From the NCBI GenBank assembly GCA_903813345.2, contig CAIIXF020000008.1, positions 12,239,278 to 12,303,277 on the forward strand: a stretch of 64,000 nucleotides of DNA. Reading direction: 5' to 3'. This document shows, in pieces, positions 13,501 to 25,500 of this stretch (positions are counted from its first letter, which is position 1; the number at the start of each line of letters is the position of its first letter). Source of the DNA: Owenia fusiformis (Eukaryota > Annelida > Polychaeta > Sabellida > Oweniidae). The translations under genes were made by a program, and so were the position numbers. The notes under the pieces were generated by a model that made no database searches, was not told the DNA's origin, and was given only the letters and a program-made list of their open reading frames with translations.

Positions 13501-16500
13501 TTGGGATAGATTCAGGGTAGTGTCTGTTGATGAGGATTCAGGATATATTCAGGGTAGTGTCTGTTGATGAGGATTCAGGATATATTCAGGGTAGTGTCTG
13601 TTGATGAGGATTCAGGAAAGATTCAGGGTAGTGTCTGTTGATGAGGATTCAGGAAAGATTAAGGTAGTGTCTGTTGATGATGATTCAGGATAGATTCAGG
13701 GTAGTGTCTGTTGATGAGGATTCAGGATAGATTCAGGGTAGTGTCTGTTGATGAGGATTCAGGATATATTCAGGGTAGTGTCTGTTGATGAGGATTCGGG
13801 ATAGATTCAGGGTAGTGTCTGTTGATGAGGATTCAAATTATAAGATTCAGCAAGAAGAAGTGTAGTGAACAAGCCATTATAACAAAATATTGTAATTAAA
13901 TGCTTTATATATCCAGAAGGATATCAAGCTGAAAAGTATATTGTATTAAATATATGTAATATTACTGCTGAATAAAAAAGGATAGATTCAGGGTAGTGTC
14001 TCTTTACTCGGCTCTTCCAAAGGTGAACAATGCTTTTGATTGACTGGAATAGAAATGAACCAAGTGAATACTTGATAGCCCTGATGTGTAAGGTAACCAG
14101 AGAAAAGATAACAGTAGAGAATAATTAATTTCATGGTAATCAAATCTGAGGCAATAATGTCATGGAATGATACACTTCGTGATGTGTTAAAAATAAAAAT
14201 GATTAATTGATTTAAAGGAAATAGGATATGCATCGCTGTAATAAATGTATTTCAATGCACACGTACTATATAAAACAATTGACTTCTCCTGGGGTTAATT
14301 GTTACCTTTGAGAGGTCTATAATTATATCGTTAGTCCGAAAGATGAGGATGAAATCTTTGGTGAGTAGAAGATATCATGTAGGGCTAAATCAGTAATTGT
14401 AAAAAAATTGATGTTGCAGTCAATAGTCATAACTATTGACCTCAACTTGATGAGTCAAAACAGAGTATTTTTATCTAGATTGACAATAGAATTAATGATT
14501 TTGATTACCAACACGACACAAGTTGAATACTACATGTAATATAAGGACAAGTGTTTTGAGGATGACCTGAAGAGTATAGTACTATATTTAGTTGAAATCA
14601 AGAAATATTAATAACAAAATAATCAATATTTATATCTGGATGTGATAATTGTTTTCAGCTGGCTTGCTTTCTACATTCTCTGTACAACTGACATTAAATA
14701 AGAAGATCTAATAATATTGAAATTAAAGAAATATTGAAAGCACAAGATGCGAAGCTGTGGTACCATTGGAAAGCTAACCATAAAAAATTAATTTAAACAA
14801 TTTTATTGTATACTAAAACTAGTCCAGGATTATGTACTACTTTTTGGTATTATTCATATGTACAAGCCTATTGTCAAGTGAACCTGTTAGAAAAAGGAAT
14901 TGTTAGAATTATGAAATAAATCACACATCAGATCTTGAACACAAAACATTTGGCAATACTATAACATTAGTCAATTTAGGTTTAGAATTGAGGGAGAGCC
15001 TTTGCTCATGTACTTTGTCCATATTATTTGTACGCTTAAACCTCAGTTATTCACAGTTTATTGCATTTTTTGCTTTTTCTCACTATAGCAAAGAACCAAT
15101 ATTTTCTACACTGAATATTTAATTCTCATATTTGATGCTTGGTAGGTGGTCCATAATTATTGGTTGTTTATCTTAATAATGAAAACATGTAGGGGTTGCT
15201 ATAACACCCCTGGACCAGAAATTCCTAGATTTGATCACATTAGTAAAGTTCGTTGGTCTCAATTTGAAAAATGAAAAAGAGCATCTCAAATAAGATGGCT
15301 GGTTGTCTCATATGTAAGGGCCAACTATAAAGGCATAGATCAGCCTCTAACAGACATTTCTTTCCAATACGAAAAAAAGCCGATCGATAGAATCACATGA
15401 CATAAGCTCTTGCGTTGTGACTTGTATATTGAGCAATGAAGGTGCAGAACTCTGAGGCTTATTTGTGATGTATTGATACTGGGATAGTTTAATTACTCTA
15501 TTGGAATTTTAGTGGGATCTTATAGTTTTCTCCTTTTTCTTTTTCACTTGAACTATACTGTAATTATATTATTTTTATAGGATCATTTCTGATTTTCTTG
15601 ATTTATCAGATAACATCCCCAGAGTCAGTATCTTACAGAATTGGATATTTGGCTGATTATGTTCGTAGTGATTCAGGGGTTCAGAATCAAAAGTCATGAG
15701 CCTTAGTAAATGCAATGGTCCAGGACTAAATAATCTTTCAATATAGAGCAGAGATTCATACATGAAATAAAGAATAAATGTAATAAGCTAGATATTTTCA
15801 TGGTCCAAGATCTCAGGATAGATACTTTCATCATCCAGGGCCAAAGAATTCCAAGTTCAGCAAAATAGTCTCTTGTTGAAGGGAAGCATTCTTTTGGTGA
15901 GAGGATTGAATAATCATAAGATTCCAGCAATCATAGAGAATTATCCAGGGGTAGAGATAGCCTAAGAGTACCAATTGATCCAGGGTAAGGTAATGCAATT
16001 ATTCAGGGCTAAGATCATACACTTATTCACTGCTGGGGTACCATGATCCAGGGCTAAAGATGAAACCAAGATGAAACATTAGAGAACTGCTCATAATGGC
16101 TTGCAATAATAGTTACAGTTGTTGGATTTACACTAGAGCCCTAAGACGTCTTGGCTAAAACGTTTTAGCGTTAAAACGTTTTACAAATGTAATGTAAATC
16201 CAGATTTTCTCAAGAGCTCTTGGCTAAGAGCGCTTAGCTAAAGCGTTTTAGGACCCTAGTCATAGCCAAGACGTTTTAGCGTTAAAATGTTTTACAAGCG
16301 AGTGTAAATTCATCGGTTTTAGCTAAGAGCTCTTAGCCCATTTTTTTGCGTTGCGCCGAACGAAACATTTGAAACTTTCTATTTACATATGTCACATGGT
16401 CTTTTCTTTTGTCTTATCCCTTGTTCCCAATATCATCCTAAAATTATTGAGAAGAACTTATTTGCCTGGCGATCTATCATAATCCTAATTTATGCATGAA

Positions 16501-19500
16501 ATCTTCCTGCTCTCTTTCATGCTTTTAACAATGCTGTCTTTAGGACATAACATATTTTTGTGAAACTGATGCATTCTTTAGCACAAAGTATAGAAGCAGG
16601 AAAGGAATAGCTATATTGACTGAACCGTCCTTCGACCTGTACTGAACTGCTTTTTCATTTAACATATATACCTACATATCTCTAAGACGTTTTAGAAGAA
16701 CAGGTGTAAACTCAATCATGTTTCGTAAGACATCTTGAAAATGGTGGTGTAAGCTCAACATAATTTTTCTAAAACGTTTTAGCCAAGACATCTTGGAATG
16801 TTGCGTATAGTGTTAATACTGTAGGGCTAGGAAGAAGATATGATGTGCAATTATGATTTAATTGTAAAGTCATGAAAAGTGACCTTACTCATTCAAACCT
16901 GTTCGACACATAAAGAAACAGCTTGTGAGCATTTGGCCCTAACCTTTCCTTGGCATGGGGATCCATGTCAAAGATAGGTCAGATTATCTATGTCAATGGT
17001 GATTTAATTGCAAAGTCATGAAAAGTGACCTTATTCATTCAAACCATAAAAAGAATATAAAGCAACAGCTTTTGTGTTCTTTGGTGTGGCCTTAAACTGT
17101 CATTTCATTGTCTTCTTTAAGTTAACCTCACGTAAGAGGTCAGTGGTAACTCCAGGAAATGCTGATATTTCAAGAAACGGCTGCCTTTTAAATTTTGCAA
17201 ATTTCTTCTCTAAGTTTCTCAACAACGCTGGAATGGCATTGACCTCTTACCAGATAGCTAAAAGGAGACAATGTTGTAATGATACTTTCCTGAAAAAAGC
17301 AAGGAACACACATTATTCAAAAAGTTTTCATTCTACCAGTGCCTTAACTGTAAGAATAGTCTTGCTTCAAGACCCTGGACCCCCCCCCTCCTTATCTAAA
17401 GGGTCTCGAAGCAAGACTACTCTCAGAGCAAAAAGGTGTTAACTTGTAATTTATTATACATTGTTGGAAAAACATTAAATCAAGCCAAGTGGAGTATAAT
17501 CTCTCCCTGTAAACATACAGTAAAATATTATATTGATTTTGGAGCTGCTGTAAAGGGATAGGAAACAGTAAAATGTATTGCCTAATAGCATTGACATTCA
17601 AATTCAAGCTCAATGAGTTATGTGAGAAACACAAGGGATTTATGAGAAAATTGATCTTTAATATTTGATGAGTATCTCTCGAGATGCTAATCTGAGATTT
17701 TGCCTAAAAAATGAAGATGACGTTCAACTTGCTTTTATATATATTAATGTATGTAATTTTAGTTCATTAAATTCATTTGAAATAATGGGAGTAATCACTT
17801 AAGTTTTCTTCTTCCAATGCCATTAATAGCAATCCCATTCGTGGATGAATCCCATTAGAGGATGACGTCAATGCAAGCGTCGGGTTTTAAATGCAACTCA
17901 AGATTGAAATGTCAACCAATGAAGCCAATGTGAAATTGTTTAGTCTCCGCAACATACCTGCTTTAGGTTATATAACACATCAAAGAATCGAGCCTGTGAA
18001 AAGACCAAAAGCATAATCTGGGCAATCAATAGATGACGAATCTCAGAGAACTAAGGAGGGAATTCTTCAGGGGAATGGAAAGTGCTGAGATTACTGTGCT
18101 CAGTATGCAGTAGCCTGTTGTATGGAATGTCGTATATAACAGCATCCAATATTACATCTCAAACATAACAGCATTATTGGATATCTTGGCTTTCTATATG
18201 ATTGTAGACCTGTGAGCTTTGTGTTACAGTTACAGCATTGAGGCTGTCTGGTGCAACATTCATCAGTGGTCAATTGCTCTCATGTAAGCATAGTGCATGT
18301 AACAAAATATGATATGAGCGTGTCTGATGATTAAAAGTAATTGCATACGTCACAAATCACTGGATTACAATCGAGAGGTTATAAGAAGCATGATATTATG
18401 ATGGTTGATTCTGTTATCATTAAATGCTAGAATCAGGAAGGTATGTGAATTATTTTTTAGCAAAACAGTGATATATTTAAGTTGTTCTACGTATTCGTGT
18501 AAATGCATAAGTTCATAGGTGCAAACATTTTAATTGTATAACTATTTTATTTTATATTGTATTTTTATTAATTGCATATACTGGAAATATTTGTAAATTA
18601 TCTTGGAAAACCAGAGCTGCACAGAATCAAAATAAATCTCACACAAAACCATTCTCTCACGGATATTAAACAATTCATTGAAAAATAAATACTTTGTGTG
18701 ATATCAAGGAAAATAGGAAAAATAGTATCCCAATTATAGCAATCTAATATATCTGTATGTTACTTTATTGAACCCTGCATTGTCTGAAATCATGAATCGT
18801 TTTGCTTAATTCAACATTTTCAGGGGCATATTTAATTTTCCATTTTTTATGTCACTAAATGATAAAAATTAGTATTAGCAATCAGTAGATGTGTACTGTA
18901 TTTACAATTATCAAACTAACAAAAAAATAAACAAGCACCGTGACTGAGATTATTTTAGAAATCTGAACAACCTAGAATGTGATGATCTGTAATTGTATGA
19001 GTTATTCTGATTTATGCCATTTCTACATTTATTGTTGTGTGTTTATATCATTCTTAGTTTTTATGTCACCATCAGAAGTGGTGACATATTGTTATAGTCT
19101 CCAACTTTTTTGTGGACAGTGTTCAGCAGTTGGTGTTCGGCATTCAGGCATTTGTCATCTGTAACAAATGGCAGGTAGTAACATTTTGCATATTAATGCC
19201 TTGCTATGAATGTGTCAAAATATGCATTCCTAATCCTTTTAATCTGCCAGGTTGAACATAAAGTAGATAACTAAGTTCATGAATGAAACCATACTTGCAA
19301 ATATTATTCTAACATTACATTAACTGTTACAGGAAAATGGCACGATCAAGCCCTTCTCCCTCCCCCAACATTCTCCATTTATGAAAAATATTGGCTTTTG
19401 CACGCAGGTGTTGTTGCACCTTTTTAAATAGATCTCACTCCCTAGAAGCGTATAAGTCAAGAAAAAATCATAGAAAACCTTACAGATTTTACCATACCGT

Positions 19501-22500
19501 GAAAAAATAAATCTTGCAGATTTGTTGAATTTTCTTGCAGAAATGGGCTACTCCCCCCTCTGTTCATTTTTTCTGACAAGTGGGCGTGTCTCTGTATTGC
19601 AGGTTATGTCATAAAGACAAAAGGAGTTTAAGGGGCTTGATGCAAACCAATTGTAATAACATGCTTTTTTTCTCAAGAATGGTTTAAATCATTTTTATGG
19701 TGTCTATAATTATGCAGATCTATGAGAAGGAATCTAATCTGAATATGTCACACGCTGACCTATTTGTAATTACAATGTATGAAATCACGTTCATTCTCTT
19801 ACAAATGATTTCCCCAAAGGATATCGTGATGCACTTAACTGTACATTTTTATATGTTATATCATTATTTAAACTTTCAGGTTAATTGTTACGAATCAGAG
19901 AAAACAGATAATCCAGGAATAATTTTTGTTTTAACTGATTATTGTGGATTATGATGCTTGCAGATGTGTACCTATTGTAATGTATTTCTAACCCCTAGAT
20001 CTGGAAAAGCTTTTAACGTATGAATGTCAGGGAAATTCTGAATTCCTCAAAATAAATTGCTAGAATATTATGCTAACCCCATTCAACTTCAATCTGGAAA
20101 TATATATGAACAAATGATGCCATCAATCATGAATACCAGGAAAATTCAATATTCATCATAAATTTTCATTTCAGTATTTGCATGATATAAACATAATACA
20201 GTACTATAAATGTTGATGGCCTCGATATAATAGCACCATTGACTCCCTATGTATTATTAATGTGCTTTTTACAGTCATTTGAAAATATATTTTATATGAC
20301 TCAATGAGCTTGATTATGCTAGATAGTGACATTATTCTTATAGAAATAATGATTTTTGGGTTATATACTTCTTTAGTAATGTGATAATAGACAGTAGCAT
20401 GAGCAAAATGGTGGTGAATTTGTATTTACTTTTTAAACAGTAAAAATGACATAAATATTGAACATTTATATTTCTTTACAGATTTTTAAAACAATTAAAC
20501 TAAATTACGTGCAATTTGAATACATGTCTATTGAATTTACTTTTAAAATGATAGAAAACAAGGGGCGTAGCAGGATAAAAAATAACACTAGGCAAATGTT
20601 AACATAGGCGAGGCAAATGTACATACAGATGAGGTAAATGTTAATACAGATGAGGCAAATGTTAACATAGGTGAAGCAAATGTTAATACAGATGAGGCAA
20701 ATGTTAATACAGATGAGGTAAATGTTAATACAGATGAGGCAAATGTTAATACAGATGGGGCAAATGTTAACATAGGTGAAGCAAATGTTAATACAGATGA
20801 GGCAAATGTTAATACAGATGAGGTAAATGTTAATACAGATGAGGCAAATGCTAAGACAGGCGAGGCAAATTTTAATACAGATGAGGTAAATGTTAATACA
20901 GATGAGGCAAATGTTAACATAGGTGAAGCAAATTTAAATACAGATGAGACAAATGTTAATTAATACAGATGAGACATGTTAATACATATGAGGCAAATGT
21001 TAATACAGATGAGGGAAATTTAAGCTATATATATCTACCATTTGATTTCATTTCCACAGTTATGGTTGAATAAACGTTAGAATAAATATATTTCTTCAAA
21101 ATTCTGGTGAGGCATTTGCTTCGTTTGCCTCATGCCTACTTGGAAAGAGTACTTTATCAAAATCAAAAAGGGCCAATTTCAGGGATACATCTCAGAAAAA
21201 GGGTCAATTTATTGCAATGGTAATTTAATTGTTGCAATTGTGATGAAAAGTGACCATGCTTATTGAAACTAGTAAGACACACAAACAAATATTTTGTCAC
21301 CTCCACTTGTTATATATTACAAAAATTATGCTTCTTCCTTTACTTAGGCTGCATGGGGAAAAATAAAAAATGAAAATCACAATGGTATTGTCTGAATATA
21401 AAAAGTTAACATAAATTTTGCTATAAATAGAATTCACGGCCCCTTCATGCCCTATTGCCCTTGTTTATTGGTTAAATCAAATATTGATTCTAAACATCTT
21501 TCAACAGATACAACATTTTTATCAACAAATTATTGTTGAGATTTTTTATTGGAGGAATACCAATATTGTTCTCTTGGTTTGCATATTCCCCATCCAGTAC
21601 TCAATTGTAAGTTATTTTGCATTCAAATCATAAGCAAATGGGAAGATCAACATGTACAATATAGTATAGTATATAGCTATTAATTTGGGCCATCCAGGAG
21701 ACAGTGTTGAATAAAAGCAATGTAATATAAAGCCATTTTGTGCAGATTCTGCAGAAAACTAGGTCATATCATAATCATATCTAAAATCTAGGTAAAATCT
21801 CTTCCCAGGGTTTGCAACTCCCAGGGAAATCTGTACTGGAGTATGTCATATTATACAAATAGTGACTGCCATTGAGGGCAATAGTGTAAATTATTTCCCC
21901 GAGGGAATATCCTCTAAAGTGTACTATTCCCGAAGCCGCAGGCTGAGGGAATAGTACATTTTAGAGGATATTCCCAAGGGGAAATCATTTACACTATTGC
22001 TCGAAATTAGGCAGTCACTATTTGTTTTATTATATACCCAATATGGTTATGTTTAATTAGTTTAAGAAGATGGATCGTAGCTTCAAGGATTGGTTGGTCA
22101 AGAACATTTAAAACAAATAGCTTAATAGATTTAAACTACACAAAGTGTATTCCAAATAATAAAGTAACATCAAACTTCAGAAATTGTACAAAGTTACAAA
22201 CTGCACAAAGAACTACTTTTGCACAATATTAACTGCAGTGTGCAATTTGAAAAGTTCATGATTGTTTAACTACTTTTGCACAATATTAACTGTGCAATTT
22301 GAAAAGTTCATGATTGTTTTTTTGACACTTTGTCCAATGTTTGTTTCTTGAGATGATGTTTGGACAGATAGCTCGGGACTCTTTGGTCCATTGGCTTTGG
22401 CAATAGTGTTGTTATAGTTATTCATAAATGCCAAATCATCATAACTTTCTGGTATCATTGGATAGTTTTCCCAGTCATTATTCATAGAAATTGGAGCTTG

Positions 22501-25500
22501 ATCCACATCTACGTCATATTGATGAGTAGACACTGTAGCAGATGCACATGGTTTTTGATGTGACACAATATTGTTATTATCCTGGCTCTCTGTGACTTTA
22601 CTCGACAATCCCAAAGGAACTGAAGTTTGATGTGTAGACAAAGTAGCAGATGCACATGGTTTTGGTACAATATGATTATCCTCGTTTCCAGTAACTATGC
22701 TTGACAAACTCAGAGACATTTTTCTTTTCTTGTCTTCAGTTACATGAGAAGCGTAATTCTTTATGCTAGATTCAGAGCGATGGCCTGATACGCACATTAT
22801 GTGGCGACTCTCGAAGCCCATAGCATCAAGATTAGTGATTGTTGTTGCCCGAAGGCAGTGATTAGTATATTCCTGTGAAAGGCCATAGTCCTTAGATATT
22901 GTTTTCATCATGGTTCCTATAGTGTTTTTTCCAATGGGTGATTCGTAAAACCAGCGCTTGGTTTTTGCAGCTTCATTTGAACTCAGTATTTTAGGCCTCT
23001 GAAAGAAGTATTCGCAGTCAACATTACGAACACTTTCATATTGCTGGAATGACTGAACAGGGCATAGGGGGTGTGAACTGCCATCTTGACCTGGAAAAAA
23101 AATAAAACAGATCAAATAAAAAACTCGGCTTAGTATATGCATGTCTGATTATTTTACAACATACATGTACAAATGTAAGTATTCATGATGTTACATGGCT
23201 GTCAAAAGAATTATTCATATCTGTATTTTAGTATTTCACACAACTTACACTTGATTTCATACATTCGTGCTCCCTTTTCTTCATCAGTTTCTCCCCTGCT
23301 GTTTTTAGTTAGGCGATTACCATTGAATGTGATGTATTTTAAGCCAACACTGTCCTGGCACAATTTGAAGTCATTCGTTGTAAAGTCCCTTAGATTTTCT
23401 CTGCCTCTGTTACACATATGCATCATCAAATCCAAGAAAACTTTATCAAGCAAACCCTTAGGTGTAGAAATGTCTAAAGATCCATACAGTTTCCTCAGGT
23501 CATTTCCGGTGATAGGCTCCTTATGCTTCACGTCTGCTTTGCCTTCCTGCTTTAGCTGTTTGATGCATGCTTCAAATACTTTGGAGCATTTGTGAAAAGT
23601 AGGGTCCGATACAATGTCAATATCAACTACCTGCTTTATGTGCTTTCTCAAACCATATCTGATTGTTTGCATACTTTTCTTGCTGAATTTAGTTTTGTCC
23701 TGTTTTCTTATTGATGGCCAGAAGAGGGCCAAGAAATTTGGTAATTCCTCAGTATCTTGTATGATATCGCCGATGTCAACGTTTTTCTCTCTGCAATACT
23801 GATCCAACAGGTTCACTGATCCCTTAACTACATTTTTTGTACTTTTAGAATCAACTGATGACAACAAGTTGTCTAAATCCTCCGCATTTGTGTGTGTAAA
23901 TCTTTCCGTCTGCGTTTCCTTCATTTTTACTTTTTTTGAATGCGCAGAAAGATGCGCAAACGTCTCCAGGGGAAATAGACATCGCAATCGTGACGTCAGC
24001 GGGCAATAGTTCAAATGTATATTCCCGCTTCTTACATTTGAGGGAATATACACTTTCGAAGGGAAATAGTAAATCTATTTCGGAACACGTGACTAGGTAT
24101 TGACCAATCAGGATTAGTGTTACATATTGGGTATATAATAATGATGCATATTATATAATAAATCACTATTTGATAATGCCTCTTCCAGGAGTCTGCAATT
24201 GTGACTCAATATTACCTTAGAGATACTTAATGTTTCTGTGTCACTCACATGGTACTTTAAAATCAACAATAGAACAGTTTTTATGTCAGCTCCACAAGTA
24301 GTGAAATATATATATTGTCTCCCAACTTTTTTTATGGCAGTGGTTGGTGTTTGGGTGTTTGTGTTCAGTTGCTGGTGTTCGGCAGTTGGCATTTGGCATC
24401 AATATCTAATGGCAGGTAGTGGCATTGCATGTTAATGCCTTGTTTTTAGTTTTTCATTATTTTTGTGTATTTTTCTAGCCCATGTATACCCATATATTGT
24501 ACAATATGTGTTGCTATAGACAGTGTTTACAAATGCATATCTACTTACATTCAGTCTAAGGAGAGCCGAACCTGTTTCTCTGGATAAGATTTCTAAGATA
24601 ATACCTCTAGACCATACAGTGAAGCATGGTGAATCTAAATAACCACCTAAAAACAAACAATATGCTGGATTTTATACAGGGTGGGCCAAAAGCGTTTAAA
24701 GATGTATGTCATATGAAATATGTTAAACCATGCCATGTATTATGTGTCACTTTAAAAATTAACACCGGGGATGTCAGGAGCGACTGATAATCGAAAAATG
24801 AAAATTTCCAAATTTCCCTCCTTATTAAAGTCACTGCTGCACTTAATACGCTGAAATAGATTGAACATTGATTAAAAATATAAAATGTTATCAAGAAAAC
24901 ACCAGATTTTAGATTCATCTTGTGATTTGTATTTGCTATTAGAATTGAGATCAGTTTGTATGTAAAAAGAGTGTGGTGTTTTTGATATGTCATGCACAAT
25001 ATGATAATCATATATGCATGGAATATCCTACATTACCATAATAATATACCATTGTAAATAGATAACATTCTTATCAGTCTTCTTATTCCATAATAATTGG
25101 CATAATAATGGGAAAGAGAATAATAAGTTATCATGTCAGATATTTGTTATTCAAGAAATGAAATTATCAGTCCATTAATACGTCATCTAATTCCAATCTA
25201 TTCCAGGTTGTACAAATTATTGTACATAAAACATAATGGCTACTACACTACACTACACTACACTACAATACATTTATACGTACATACATATATGTGTTTT
25301 ATTGTTTATTTACAGAAGGCCACCAGAGCCGTGTAGCTCGCACTGACCATCGTAAGAGCTATGACAGTTGCCGTTTATCTTACTTAGGGGCCATGGGGGA
25401 TGAGAAGCCGGTATTGCCAGGGGTGACAGTCAAAGCAGCCCCCACCCATCAGCTTGCCCAACTGAGCTTAGACTGCTTTGGTAAGTGAATTTGAGCATTT

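Larger units (their letters stand above)
22027..24141 (-). mobile_element. Crypton-like tyrosine recombinase element with 19-bp inverted repeats
   Basis: TTATTATATACCCAATATG at 22027-22045 is the exact reverse complement of 24123-24141. The 2,115-bp interval holds one two-exon tyrosine recombinase gene on the - strand. Near the right end is a second palindromic zone (about 24000-24100, TATATTCCC...GGGAATATA). A polyadenylation-type AATAAA on the - strand overlaps the left terminal repeat (22031-22026). TCACTATTTG from the left palindrome recurs just outside the right end at 24163, so the full unit could be somewhat longer than 2,115 bp. Confidence 0.75.
10508..25315 (+). other. RasGRP intron 1 (about 14.8 kb), repeat-filled
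   Basis: It holds the 37-bp minisatellite, a 764-bp inverted-repeat element, a palindrome-rich element, a hAT-like fragment and the tyrosine recombinase element, each listed separately. Another mariner-like terminus (TACAGGGTGTACC) lies at 10973 and one (TACAGGGTGGGCC) at 24675. No extra host exon is recognised. Confidence 0.7.

Noticed and set aside
11462-13836. Possible CRISPR-like array
   Set aside because: Units are contiguous 37-bp repeats with no unique spacers, in a eukaryotic intron.
17074-17442. 122-residue open frame on +
   Set aside because: It overlaps a repeat shared with 2895-2950 and a hairpin; no recognised motif.
20588-20920. 110-residue repetitive open frame on the - strand
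   Set aside because: It is a 21-bp minisatellite read in frame; 21 is a multiple of 3, so openness is expected without coding.
24053-24055. Upstream Met as start of the tyrosine recombinase
   Set aside because: The extra 43 residues lie in the palindromic end region and lack family likeness; the Met at 23924 begins the recognisable protein.
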